A stretch of 64,000 bases of DNA from Hexactinellida sp. DTS-2022 (Eukaryota > Porifera > Hexactinellida). A program made the translations under genes and the position numbers. A model generated the notes under the pieces. It was not told the origin of the DNA. It was given only the letters and a program-made list of their open reading frames with translations, and did not search any database. This document shows, one piece after another, positions 35,215 to 49,900 of this stretch (positions within the stretch are counted from its first letter, which is position 1; every line of letters begins with the position of its first letter). The DNA lies in NCBI GenBank assembly GCA_028753945.1, contig JAPNXP010000002.1:6696001-6760000 (forward strand). The letters are read 5' to 3'.

Positions 35215-37585
35215 GTTTGAACTACTTTGATACATCAATAAATTGATTTCCGTTTACTAACCCGTTATACCACTTGTAGTAATTGTTGTCTATTTATCTG
35301 GAACTCTTTTGATAATTGTCTGATTTGTCTACAAGTTTCATATTCTGCATTTTTCCCTGAAGTTATTTGTTCCTTTGTCAAATGTTTTGAATTCTTTTAT
35401 ACATCAATAAATTGATTTCCGTCTACAAACTCGTTATACCACTTGTAGTATTTGTTGTCTATTTATCCGCAAGTCTTTGTGAATAGTCCGATTGGTCTAC
35501 AAGTTACATATTCTGCACTTTTCTCTGAAGTTATCTGTTACTTTATCAAATGTTTGAACTCTTTGATACATCAATAAATTGTATACCGGTAGTGACTCGT
35601 TATAACACTTGTAGTAATTGTTGTCTATTTTCCGGAAGATTATTGAGAATTGTCTGTTTGTTCTGCATGTTTCATATTCTGCACTTTTCCCCGATGATAT
35701 CTGTTTCTTTGTCAAATGTTTGACCTCTTTGATACATCAATAAACTGCATACCGGTAGCGACTCGTTATAACACTTGTAGTATTTGTTCTCTATTTATCC
35801 TGAAGTCTTTGTGAATTGTCTGTTTGTTCGACAAGTTTCATATTCTACTGTATTCCCAGAAGTTATCTGTTACTTTGTGACATGTTTGAACTGTTTTGAT
35901 ACATCAATAAATTGATTTCCGTTTAGTAACTCGTTATACCACTTGTAGTAATTGTTGTCTATTTATTTGGAACTATTTTGTTAATTGTCTGATTTGTCTA
36001 CAATTTTCATATTCTGCATTTTTCCCTGAAGTTATTTGTTCCTTTGTCAAATGTTTTGAATTCTTTTATACATCAATAAATTGATTTCCGTCTACTAACT
36101 CGTTATACCACTTGTAGTATTTGTTGTCTATTTATCCGCAAGTCTTTGTGAATAGTCCGATTGGTCTACAAGTTACATATTCTGCACTTTTCCCAAAAGT
36201 TATCTGTTACTTTATCAAATGTTTGAACTCTTTGATACATCAATAAATTGTATACCGGTAGTGACTCGTTATAACACTTGTAGTAATTGTTGTCTATTTT
36301 CCGGAAGTCTATTGAGAATTGTCTGTTTGTTCTGCATGTTTCATATTCTGCACTTTTCCCCGATGATATCTGTTTCTTTATCAAATGTTTGACCTCTTTG
36401 ATACATCAATAAACTGCATACCGGTAGTGACTCGTTATAACACTTGTAGTATTTGTTCTCTATTTATCCTGAAGTCTTTGTGAATTGTCTGTTTTTTCGA
36501 CAAGTTTCATATTCTACTGTTTTCCCAGAAGTTATCTGTTACTTTGTGACATGTTTGAACTGTTTTGATACATCAATAAATTGATTTCCGTTTAGTAACT
36601 CGTTATACCACTTGTAGTAATTGTTGTCTATTTATTTGGAACTATTTTGTTAATTGTCTGATTTGTCTACAATTTTCATATTCTGCATTTTTCCCTGAAG
36701 TTATTTGTTCCTTTGTCAAATGTTTTGAATTCTTTTATACATCAATAAATTGATTTCCGTCTACTAACTCGTTATACCACTTGTAGTATTTGTTGTCTAT
36801 TTATCCGCAAGTCTTTGTGAATAGTCCGATTGGTCTACAAGTTACATATTCTGCACTTTTCCCAAAAGTTATCTGTTACTTTATCAAATGTTTGAACTCT
36901 TTGATACATCAATAAATTGTATACCGGTAGTGACTCGTTATAACACTTGTAGTAATTGTTGTCTATTTTCCGGAAGTCTATTGAGAATTGTCTGTTTGTT
37001 CTGCATGTTTCATATTCTGCACTTTTCCCCGTTGATATCTGTTTCTTTATCAAATGTTTGACCTCTTTGATACATCAATAAACTGCATACCGGTAGTGAC
37101 TCGTTATAACACTTGTAGTATTTGTTCTCTATTTATCCTGAAGTCTTTGTGAATTGTCTGTTTTTTCGACAAGTTTCATATTCTACTGTTTTCCCAGAAG
37201 TTATCTGTTACTTTGTGACATGTTTGAACTTTTTTGATACATCAATAAATTGATTTCCGTTTAGTAACTCGCTATACCACTTGTAGTAATTGTTGTCTAT
37301 TTATTTGGAACTCTTTTGTTAATTGTCTGATTTGTCTACAAGTTTCATATTCTGCATTTTTCCCTGAAGTTATTAATTCCTTTGTCAAATGTTTTGAATT
37401 CTTTTATACATCAATAAATTGATTTCCGTCTACTAACTCGTTATACCACTTGTAGTATTTGTTGTCTATTTATCCGCAAGTCTTTGTGAATAGTCCGATT
37501 GGTCTACAAGTTACATATTCTGCACTTTTCCCTGAAGTTATCTGTTACTTTATCAAATGTTTGAACTCTTTGATACATCAATAAA
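35215..37585 (+). repeat. Tetramer higher-order repeat, 669-bp period
   Basis: Four different monomers in fixed order recur at 669-bp spacing (equivalent points 35497, 36166 and 36835), about 3.5 copies, with few differences. Scattered copies of the same four-monomer order occur at about 33000, 41500, 45900, 49700 and 52400. Confidence 0.85.
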
Positions 37586-39119
37586 TTCATTTCCGTTTAC
37601 TAACTCGTTATACCCCTTGTAGCAATTGTTGTCTATTTATCCGGAACTCTATTTAGAATAGTCCGATTGGTCTACAAGTTACATATTCTGCATTTTTCCC
37701 TTAATTTATCTATTACTTTGTGACATGTTTGAACTCTTTGGATACATCAATAAATTGTATATCGTTAGTGACTCGTTATACTACTTGTAGCAATTGTTGT
37801 CTATTTATTCGGAAGTCTATTGTGAATTGTCTAATTGCTTTACAAGTTACATATTCTGGACATTTCCTGAAGATATCTGTTCCTTTGTCAAATGTTTGAA
37901 CGTTTTGATACATCAATAAACTGTACTCCGGTAGTGACAGTTATAGCACTTGTAGGAATTGTTGTCTATTTATCCGCAAGTCTTTGTGAATTGTCTGTTT
38001 GTTCTACTAGTTACATATTCTGCACTTTTCCTTGTAGTTATCTGTTACTTTTTCAAATGTTTGAACTCTTTGATACATCAATAAATTGATTTCCGTCTAC
38101 TAACTCGTTATACCACTTGTAGTATTTGTTGTCTATTTATCCGCAAGTCTTTGTGAATAGTCCGATTGGTCTACAAGTTACATATTCTGCACTTTTCCCT
38201 GAAGTTATCTGTTACTTTATCAAATGTTTGAACTCTTTGATACATCAATAAATTGTATACCGGTAGTGACTCGTTATAACACTTGTAGTAATTGTTGTCT
38301 ATTTTCCGGAAGTCTATTGTGAATTGTCTGTTGTTCTGCATGTTTCATATTCTTCAATTATTTCTGAAGTTATTTGTACCTTTGTGACAGGTTTGAACTC
38401 TTTGATACATAAATAAATTGTATATCGTTAGTGACTCGTTATAGCACTTGTAGCAATTGTTGTCTATTTATCCTGAAGTCTATTGTGAATTGTCTGTTGT
38501 TCTGCATGTTTCATATTCTTCAATTCTTTCTGAAGTTATTTGTACCTTTGTGACAGGTTTGAACTCTTTGATACATCAATAAATTGATTTCCGTTTAGTA
38601 ACTCGTTATACCACTTGTAGTATTTGTTGTCTATTTATCCGGAACTCTTTTGTTAATTGTCTGATTGGTCTACAAGTGACATATTCTGCATTTTTCCCTG
38701 AAGTTATTTGTTCCTTTGTCAAATGTTTGAACTACTTTGATACATCAATAAATTGATTTCCGTTTACTAACCCGTTATACCACTTGTAGTAATTGTTGTC
38801 TATTTATCCGGAACTCTTTGTGAATTGTCCGATTGGTCTACAAGTTACATATTCTGCACTTTTCCCTGAAGTTATCTGTTCCTTTGTCAAATGTTTGAAC
38901 TCTTTGATACATCAATAAATTGTATACCGGTAGTGACTCGTTATAACACTTGTAGTAATTGTTGTCTATTTATCCGGAAGTCTATTGTGAATTGTCTGTT
39001 TGTTCTGCAAGTTTCATATTCTGCACTTTTCCCCAATGATATCTGTTTCTTTGTCAAATGTTTGACCTCTTTGATACATCAATAAACTGCATACCGGTAG
39101 TGACTCGTTATAACACTTG
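36428..39119 (+). repeat. Large intra-array duplication, first copy
   Basis: About 2.7 kb (16 monomers) recurs with only scattered mismatches at 41269-43960, an offset of 4,841 bp, which is 29 monomers. Both ends of identity are sharp. Confidence 0.85.
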
Positions 39120-41268
39120 TAGTATTTGTTCTCTATTTATCCTGAAGTCTTTGTGAATTGTCTGTTTTTTCGACAAGTTTCATATTCTACTGTTTTCCCA
39201 GAAGTTATCTGTTACTTTGTGACATGTTTGAACTTTTTTGATACATCAATAAATTGATTTCCGTTTAGTAACTCGTTATACCACTTGTAGTAATTGTTGT
39301 CTATTTATTTGGAACTCTTTTGTTAATTGTCTGATTTGTCTACAAGTTTCATATTCTGCATTTTTCCCTGAAGTTATTAATTCCTTTGTCAAATGTTTTG
39401 AATTCTTTTATACATCAATAAATTGATTTCCGTATACTAACTCGTTATACCACTTGTAGTATTTGTTGTCTATTTATCCGCAAGTCTTTGTGAATAGTCC
39501 GATTGGTCTACAAGTTACATATTCTGCACTTTTCCCTGAAGTTATCTGTTACTTTATCAAATGTTTGAACTCTTTGATACATCAATAAATTGTATACCGG
39601 TAGCGACTCGTTATAACACTTGTAGTAATTGTTGTCTATTTATCCGGAAGTCTTTGTGAATTGTCTGTTTGTTCTACAAGTTACATATTCTGCACTTTTC
39701 CCTAAAGTTATCTGTTCCTCTGTCAAATGTTGGAAATCTTTGATACATCAATAAACTGTACTCCGGTAGTGACAGTTTTAACACTTGTAGTAATTGTTGT
39801 CTATTTATCCGGAAGTCTTTGTGAATTGTCTGTTTGTTCTACAAGTTTCATATTCTACTGTTTTCCCAGAAGTTATCTGTTACTTTGTCAAATGTTTGAA
39901 CTACTTTGATACATCAATAAATTGATTTCCGTTTACTAACCCGTTATACCACTTGTAGTAATTGTTGTCTATTTATTTGGAACTCTTTTGTTAATTGTCT
40001 GATTTGTCTACAAGTTTCATATTCTGCATTTTTCCCTGAAGTTATTTGTTCCTTTGTCAAATGTTTTGAATTCTTTTATACATCAATAAATTGATTTCCG
40101 TCTACTAACTCGTTATACCACTTGTAGTATTTGTTGTCTATTTATCCGCAAGTCTTTGTGAATAGTCCGATTGGTCTACAAGTTACATATTCTGCACTTT
40201 TCCCTGAAGTTATCTGTTACTTTATCAAATGTTTGAACTCTTTGATACATCAATAAATTGTATACCGGTAGCGGCTCGTTATAACACTTGTAGTAATTGT
40301 TGTCTATTTATCCGGAAGTCTATTGTGAATTGTCTGTTTGTTCTGCAAGTTTCATATTCTGCACTTTTCCCCGATGATATCTGTTACTTTGTCAAATGTT
40401 TGACCTCTTTGATACATCAATAAACTGCATACCGGTAGTGACTCGTTATAACACTTGTAGTAATTGTTGTCTATTTATCCTGAGTCTATTTTGGATTGTC
40501 TGTTTGTTCTGCAAGTTTCATATTCTGCACTTTTCCCTGAAGTTATCTGTTCCTTTGTCAAATGTTGGAAATCTTTGATACATCAATAAACTGTATTCCG
40601 GTAGTTACAGTTATAGCACTTGTAGTATTTGTTGTCTTTTTATCCGGAAGTCTATGTGAATTGTCTGTTTGTTCTGCAAGTTTCATATTCTGCACTTTTC
40701 CCCGATTATATCTGTTTCTTTGTCAAATGTTTGAACTCTTTGAAATATCACTAAACTGTATAACGGTAGTGACTCGTTATAACACTTGTAGTAATTGTTG
40801 TCTATTTATCCTTAAGTCTATTGTGAATTGTCTGTTTGTTCTGCAAGTTTCATATTCTGCACTTTTCTCTGAAGTTATCTGTTCCTCTGTCAAATATTGG
40901 AACTCTTTGATACATAAATAATCTGTATACCGGTAGTGACTCGTTATAGCACTTGTAGTAATTGTTGTCTATTTATCCTGAAGTCTATTGTGAATTGTCT
41001 GTTGTTCTGCATGTTTCATATTCTTCAATTATTTCTGAAGTTATTTGTACCTTTGTGACAGGTTTGAACTCTTTGATACATCAATAAATTGTATACCGGT
41101 AGTGACTCGTTATAGCACTTGTAGCAATTGTTGTCTATTTATCCTGAAGTCTATTGTGAATTGTCTGTTGTTCTGCATGTTTCATATTCTTCAATTATTT
41201 CTGAAGTTATTTGTACCTTTGTGACAGGTTTGAACTCTTTGATACATCAATAAATTGTATATCGTTAG

Positions 41269-43960
41269 TGACTCGTTATAACACTTGTAGTATTTGTTCT
41301 CTATTTATCCTGAAGTCTTTGTGAATTGTCTGTTTTTTCGACAAGTTTCATATTCTACTGTTTTCCCAGAAGTTATCTGTTACTTTGTGACATGTTTGAA
41401 CTGTTTTGATACATCAATAAATTGATTTCCGTTTAGTAACTCGTTATACCACTTGTAGTAATTGTTGTCTATTTATTTGGAACTATTTTGTTAATTGTCT
41501 GATTTGTCTACAATTTTCATATTCTGCATTTTTCCCTGAAGTTATATGTTCCTTTGTCAAATGTTTTGAATTCTTTTATACATCAATAAATTGATTTCCG
41601 TCTACTAACTCGTTATACCACTTGTAGTATTTGTTGTCTATTTATCCGCAAGTCTTTGTGAATAGTCCGATTGGTCTACAAGTTACATATTCTGCACTTT
41701 TCCCAAAAGTTATCTGTTACTTTATCAAATGTTTGAACTCTTTGATACATCAATAAATTGTATACCGGTAGTGACTCGTTATAACACTTGTAGTAATTGT
41801 TGTCTATTTTCCGGAAGTCTATTGAGAATTGTCTGTTTGTTCTGCATGTTTCATATTCTGCACTTTTCCCCGTTGATATCTGTTTCTTTATCAAATGTTT
41901 GACCTCTTTGATACATCAATAAACTGCATACCGGTAGTGACTCGTTATAACACTTGTAGTATTTGTTCTCTATTTATCCTGAAGTCTTTGTGAATTGTCT
42001 GTTTTTTCGACAAGTTTCATATTCTACTGTTTTCCCAGAAGTTATCTGTTACTTTGTGACATGTTTGAACTTTTTTGATACATCAATAAATTGATTTCCG
42101 TTTAGTAACTCGCTATACCACTTGTAGTAATTGTTGTCTATTTATTTGGAACTCTTTTGTTAATTGTCTGATTTGTCTACAAGTTTCATATTCTGCATTT
42201 TTCCCTGAAGTTATTAATTCCTTTGTCAAATGTTTTGAATTCTTTTATACATCAATAAATTGATTTCCGTCTACTAACTCGTTATACCACTTGTAGTATT
42301 TGTTGTCTATTTATCCGCAAGTCTTTGTGAATAGTCCGATTGGTCTACAAGTTACATATTCTGCACTTTTCCCTGAAGTTATCTGTTACTTTATCAAATG
42401 TTTGAACTCTTTGATACATCAATAAATTCATTTCCGTTTACTAACTCGTTATACCCCTTGTAGCAATTGTTGTCTATTTATCCGGAACTCTATTTAGAAT
42501 AGTCCGATTGGTCTACAAGTTACATATTCTGCATTTTTCCCTTAATTTATCTATTACTTTGTGACATGTTTGAACTCTTTGGATACATCAATAAATTGTA
42601 TATCGTTAGTGACTCGTTATACTACTTGTAGCAATTGTTGTCTATTTATTCGGAAGTCTATTGTGAATTGTCTAATTGCTTTACAAGTTACATATTCTGG
42701 ACATTTCCTGAAGATATCTGTTCCTTTGTCAAATGTTTGAACGTTTTGATACATCAATAAACTGTACTCCGGTAGTGACAGTTATAGCACTTGTAGGAAT
42801 TGTTGTCTATTTATCCGCAAGTCTTTGTGAATTGTCTGTTTGTTCTACTAGTTACATATTCTGCACTTTTCCTTGTAGTTATCTGTTACTTTTTCAAATG
42901 TTTGAACTCTTTGATACATCAATAAATTGATTTCCGTCTACTAACTCGTTATACCACTTGTAGTATTTGTTGTCTATTTATCCGCAAGTCTTTGTGAATA
43001 GTCCGATTGGTCTACAAGTTACATATTCTGCACTTTTCCCTGAAGTTATCTGTTACTTTATCAAATGTTTGAACTCTTTGATACATCAATAAATTGTATA
43101 CCGGTAGTGACTCGTTATAACACTTGTAGTAATTGTTGTCTATTTTCCGGAAGTCTATTGTGAATTGTCTGTTGTTCTGCATGTTTCATATTCTTCAATT
43201 ATTTCTGAAGTTATTTGTACCTTTGTGACAGGTTTGAACTCTTTGATACATAAATAAATTGTATATCGTTAGTGACTCGTTATAGCACTTGTAGCAATTG
43301 TTGTCTATTTATCCTGAAGTCTATTGTGAATTGTCTGTTGTTCTGCATGTTTCATATTCTTCAATTCTTTCTGAAGTTATTTGTACCTTTGTGACAGGTT
43401 TGAACTCTTTGATACATCAATAAATTGATTTCCGTTTAGTAACTCGTTATACCACTTGTAGTATTTGTTGTCTATTTATCCGGAACTCTTTTGTTAATTG
43501 TCTGATTGGTCTACAAGTGACATATTCTGCATTTTTCCCTGAAGTTATTTGTTCCTTTGTCAAATGTTTGAACTACTTTGATACATCAATAAATTGATTT
43601 CCGTTTACTAACCCGTTATACCACTTGTAGTAATTGTTGTCTATTTATCCGGAACTCTTTGTGAATTGTCCGATTGGTCTACAAGTTACATATTCTGCAC
43701 TTTTCCCTGAAGTTATCTGTTCCTTTGTCAAATGTTTGAACTCTTTGATACATCAATAAATTGTATACCGGTAGTGACTCGTTATAACACTTGTAGTAAT
43801 TGTTGTCTATTTATCCGGAAGTCTGTTGTGAATTGTCTGTTTGTTCTGCAAGTTTCATATTCTGCACTTTTCCCCAATGATATCTGTTTCTTTGTCAAAT
43901 GTTTGACCTCTTTGATACATCAATAAACTGCATACCGGTAGTGACTCGTTATAACACTTG
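41269..43960 (+). repeat. Large intra-array duplication, second copy
   Basis: Second copy of 36428-39119. Just to its right (43899-44480) the monomers instead resemble 30558-31130, so the array was assembled from several blocks. Confidence 0.85.
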
Positions 43961-46900
43961 TATTAATTGTTGTCTATTTATCCGGAAGTCTATTGTGAAT
44001 TGTCTGTTTTTTCTGCAAGTTTCATATTCTGCTCTTTTCCCCGATGATATCTGTTTCTTTGTCAAATGTTTGACCTCTTTGATACATCAATAAACTGCAT
44101 ACCGGTAGTGACTCGTTATAACACTTGTAGTATTGTTGTCTATTTATCCGGAAGTCTTTGTGATTGTCTATATGTTCTACAAGTTACATATTCTAAAGTT
44201 TTCCCAGAAGTTATCTGTTACTTTGTCAAATGTTGGAAATCTTTGATACATCAATAAATTGATTTCCGTTTAGTAACTCGTTATACTACTTGTAGCAATT
44301 GTTGTCTAATTATCCGGAAGTCTTTGTGATTGTCTGTTTGTTCTACAAGTTACATATTCTGCACTTTTCCCTAAAGTTATCTGTTCCTCTGTCAAATGTT
44401 GGAAATCATTGATACATAAATAATCTGTATACCGGTAGTGACTCGTTATAGCACTTGTAGTAATTGTTGTCTATTTATCCTGAGTCTATTGTGAATTGTC
44501 TGTTTGTTCTACAAGTTTCATATTCTACTGTTTTCCCAGAAGTTATCTGTTAATTTGTCAAATGTTTGAACTTTTTGATACATCAATAAACTGCATGCCG
44601 GTAGTCACTCGTTATAACATTGTAGTATTTGTTGTCTATTTATCCGGGGGCCTATTGTGGATTGTCTGTTTGTTCTGCAAGTTTCATATTCTGCACTTTT
44701 CCCCGATGATATCTGTTTCTTTGTCAAATGTTTGAACTCTTTGATACATCACTAAACTGTATAACGGTAGTGACTCGTCATAACACTTGTAGTAATTGTT
44801 GTCTATTTATCCTTAAGTCTATTGTGAATTGTCTGTTTGTTCTGCAAGTTTCATATTCTGCACTTTTCTCTGAAGTTATCTGTTCCTTTGTCAAATGTTT
44901 GAACTCTTTGATACATCAATAATCTGTATACCGGTAGTGACTCGTTATAGCACTTGTAGTATTTGTTGTCTATTTATCCTTAAGTCTATTGTGAATTGTC
45001 TGTTTGTTCTGCAAGTTTCATATTCTTCAATTATTTCTGAAGTTATTTGTACCTTTGTGACAGGTTTGAACTCTTTGATACATCAATAAATTGTATATCG
45101 TTAGTGACTCGTTATAGCACTTGTAGCAATTGTTGTCTATTTATTCGGAAGTCTATTGTGAATTGTCCAAGTGCTTTACAAGTTACATATTCTGGACATT
45201 TCCTGAAGATATCTGTTCCTCTGTCAAATGTTGGAAATCTTTGATACATAAATAATCTGTATACCGGTAGTGACTCGTTATTGCACTTGTAGCAATTGTT
45301 GTCTATTTATCCTGAAGTCTATTGTGAATTGTCTGTTGTTCTGCATGTTTCATATTCTTCAATTATTTCTGAAGTTATTTGTACCTTTGTGACAGGTTTG
45401 AACTCTTTGATACATCAATAAATTGTATATCGTTAGTGACTCGTTATAGCACTTGTAGCAATTGTTGTCTATTTATCCTGAAGTCTATTGTGAATTGTCT
45501 GTTGTTCTGCATGTTTCATATTCTTCAATTCTTTCTGAAGTTATTTGTACCTTTGTGACAGGTTTGAACTCTTTGATACATCAATAAATTGTATACCGGT
45601 AGTGACGGTTTTAACACTTGTAGTAATTGTTGTCTATTTATCCGGAAGTCTATGTGAATTGTCTGTTTGTTCTACAAGTTTCATATTCTACTGTTTTCCC
45701 TGAAGTTATCTGTTACTTTGTCAAATGTTTGAACTACTTTGATACATCAATAAATTGATTTCCGTTTACTAACCCGTTATACCACTTGTAGTAATTGTTG
45801 TCTATTTATTTGGAACTCTTTTGTTAAATGTCTGATTTGTCTACAAGTTTCATATTCTGCATTATTCCCTGAAGTTATTTGTTCCTTTGTCAAATGTTTT
45901 GAATTCTTTTATACATCAATAAATTGATTTCCGTCTACTAACTCGTTATACCACTTGTAGTATTTGTTGTCTATTTATCCGCAAGTCTTTGTGAATAGTC
46001 CGATTGGTCTACAAGTTACATATTCTGCCCTTTTCCCTGAAGTTATCTGTTACTTTATCAAATGTTTGAACTCTTTGATACATCAATAAATTGTATACCG
46101 GTAGTGACTCGTTATAACACTTGTAGTAATTGTTGTCTATTTTCCGGAAGTCTATTGAGAATTGTCTGTTTGTTCTGCATGTTTCATATTCTGCACTTTT
46201 CCCCGATGATATTTGTTTCTTTGTCAAATGTTTGACCTCTTTGATACATCAATAAACTGCATACCGGTAGTGACTCGTTATAACACTTGTAGTATTGTAC
46301 TCTATTTATCCTGAAGTCTTTGTGAATTGTCTGTTTGTTCGACAAGTTTCATATTCTACTGTTTTCCCTGAAGTTATCTGTTACTTTGTCAAATGTTTGA
46401 ACTGTTTTGATACATCAATAAATTGATTTCCGTTTAGTAACTCGTTATACCACTTGTAGTAATTGTTGTCTATTTATTTGGAACTCTTTTGTTAATTGTC
46501 TGATTAGTCTACAAGTTTCATATTCTGCATTTTTCCCTGAAGTTATTTGTTCCTTTGTCAAATGTTTTGAATTCTTTTATACATCAATAAATTGATTTCC
46601 GTCTACTAACTCGTTATACCACTTGTAGTATTTGTTGTCTATTTATCCGCAAGTCTTTGTGAATAGTCCGATTGGTCTACAAGTTACATATTCTGCATTT
46701 TTCCCTTAAGTTATCTATTACTTTGTGACATGTTTGAACTCTTTGGATACATCAATAAATTGTATATCGTTAGTGACTCGTTATACTACTTGTAGCAATT
46801 GTTGTCTATTTATTCGGAAGTCTATTGTGAATTGTCTAATTGCTTTACAAGTTACATATTCTGGACATTTCCTGAAGATATCTGTTCCTTTGTCAAATGT

Positions 46901-49900
46901 TTGAACCTTTTGATACAACAATAAACTGTACTCCGGTAGTGACAGTTATAGCACTTGTAGTAATTGTTGTCTATTTTCCGCAAGTCTTTGTGAATTGTCT
47001 GTTTGTTCTACTAGTTACATATTCTGCACTTTTCCCCGATGATATCTGTTACTTTGTCAAATGTTTGAACTCTTTGATACATCAATAAATTGATTTCCGT
47101 ATACTAACTCGTTATAACACTTGTAGTATTTGTTGTCTATTTATCCGGAAGTCTTTGTGATTGTCTATTTGTTCTACAAGTTACATATTCTACTGTTTTC
47201 CCAGAAGTTATCTGTTACTTTGTCGAATGTTGGAAATCTTTGATACATCAATAAACTGTACTCCGGTAGTTACAGTTATAGCACTTGTAGTAATTGTTGT
47301 CTTTTTATCCTTAAGTCTATTGTGAATTGTCTGTTTGTTCTGCAAGTTTCATATTCTTCAATTCTTTCTGAAGTTATTTGTACCTTTGTGACAGGTTTGA
47401 ACTCTTTGATACATCAATAAATTGTATACCGGTAGTGACTGGTTATAGCACTTGTAGCAATTGTTGTCTATTTATCCTCAAGTCTATTGTGAATTGTCTG
47501 TTGTTCTGCATGTTTCATATTCTTCAATTATTTCTGAAGTTATTTGTACCTTTGTGACAGGTTTGAACTCTTTGATACATCAATAAATTGTATATCGTTA
47601 GTGACTCGTTATAGCACTTGTAGCAATTGTTGTCTATTTATCCTGAAGTCTATTGTGAATTGTCTGTTTGTTCTGCAAGTTTCATATTCTTCAATTCTTT
47701 CTGAAGTTATTTGTACCTTTGTGACAGGTTTGAACTCTTTGATACATCAATAAATTGTATACCGGTAGTGACTCGTTATAGTACTTGTAGCAATTGTTGT
47801 CTATTTATCCTCAAGTCTATTGTGAATTGTCTGTTGTTCTGCATGTTTCATATTCTTCAATTCTTTCTGAAGTTATTTGTACCTTTGTGACAGGTTTGAA
47901 CTCTTTGATACATCAATAAATTGTATACCGGTAGTGACTCGTTATAGCACTTGTAGCAATTGTTGTCTATTTATTGGAAGTCTTTGTGAATTGTCTGTTT
48001 GTTCTACAAGTTACATATTCTGCACTTTTTCTTAAAGTTATCTGTTCCTCTGTCAAATGTTGGAAATCTTTGATACATCAATAAACTGTACTCCGGTAGT
48101 GACAGCTTTAACACTTGTAGTAATTGTTGTCTATTTACCCGGAAGTCTTTGTGAATTGTCTGTTTGTTCTACAAGTTTCATATTCTACTGTTTTCCCTGA
48201 AGTTATCTGTTACTTTGTCAAATGTTTGAACTACTTTGATACATCAATAAATTGATTTCCGTTTACTAACCCGTTATACCACTTGTAGTAATTGTTGTCT
48301 ATTTATTTGGAACTCTTTTGTTAATTGTCTGATTTGTCTACAAGTTTCATATTCTGCATTTTTCCCTTAAGTTATCTATTACTTTGTGACATGTTTGAAC
48401 TCTTTGGATACATCAATAAATTGTATATCGTTAGTGACTCGTTATACTACTTGTAGCAATTGTTGTCTATTTATTCGGAAGTCTATTGTGAATTGTCTAA
48501 TTGCTTTACAAGTTACATATTCTGGACATTTCCTGAAGATATCTGTTACTTTGTCAAATGTTTGAACTACTTTGATACATCAATAAATTGATTTCCGTTT
48601 ACTAACCCGTTATACCACTTGTAGTAATTGTTGTCTATTTATTTGGAACTCTTTTGTTAATTGTCTGATTTGTCTACAAGTTTCATATTCTGCATTTTTC
48701 CCTGAAGTTATTTGTTCCTTTGTCAAATGTTTTGAATTCTTTTATACATCAATAAATTGATTTCCGTCTACTAACTCGTTATACCACTTGTAGTATTTGT
48801 TGTCTATTTATCCGCAAGTCTTTGTGAATAGTCCGATTGGTCTACAAGTTACATATTCTGCACTTTTCCCTGAAGTTATCTGTTACTTTATCAAATGTTT
48901 GAACTCTTTGATACATCAATAAATTGTGTACCGGTAGTGACTCGTTATAACACTTGTAGTAATTGTTGTCTATTTTCCGGAAGTCTATTGTGAATTGTCT
49001 GTTGTTCTGCATGTTTCATATTCTTCAATTATTTCTGAAGTTATTTGTACCTTTGTGACAGGTTTGAACTCTTTGATACATCAATAAATTGTATATCGTT
49101 AGTGACTCGTTATAGCACTTGTAGCAATTGTTGTCTATTTATCCTGAAGTCTATTGTGAATTGTCTGTGTTCTGCATGTTTCATATTCTTCAATTCTTTC
49201 TGAAGTTATTTGTACCTTTGTGACAGGTTTGAACTCTTTGATACATCAATAAATTGTATACCGGTAGTGACTCGTTATAGCACTTGTAGCAATTGTTGTC
49301 TATTTATTCGGAAGTCTTTGTGAATTGTCTGTTTGTTCTACAAGTTACATATTCTGCACTTTTCCCTAAAGTTATCTGTTCCTCTGTCAAATGTTGGAAA
49401 TCTTTGATACATCAATAAACTGTACTCCGGTAGTGACAGTTTTAACACTTGTAGTAATTGTTGTCTATTTATCCGGAAGTCTTTGTGAATTGTCTGTTTG
49501 TTCTACAAGTTTCATATTCTACTGTTTTCCCTGAAGTTATCTGTTACTTTGTCAAATGTTTGAACTACTTTGATACATCAATAAATTGATTTCCGTTTAC
49601 TAACCCGTTATACCACTTGTCCTAATTGTTGTCTATTTATTTGGAACTCTTTTGTTAATTGTCTGATTGGTCTACAAGTTACATATTCGGAACTTTTCCC
49701 TGAAGTTATCTGTTACTTTATCAAATGTTTGAACTCTTTGATACATCAATAAATTGTATACCGGTAGTGACTCGTTATAACACTTGTAGTAATTGTTGTC
49801 TATTTTCCGGAAGTCTATTGAGAATTGTCTGTTTGTTCTGCATGTTTCATATTCTGCACTTTTCCCCGATGATATCTGTTTCTTTGTCAAATGTTTGACC

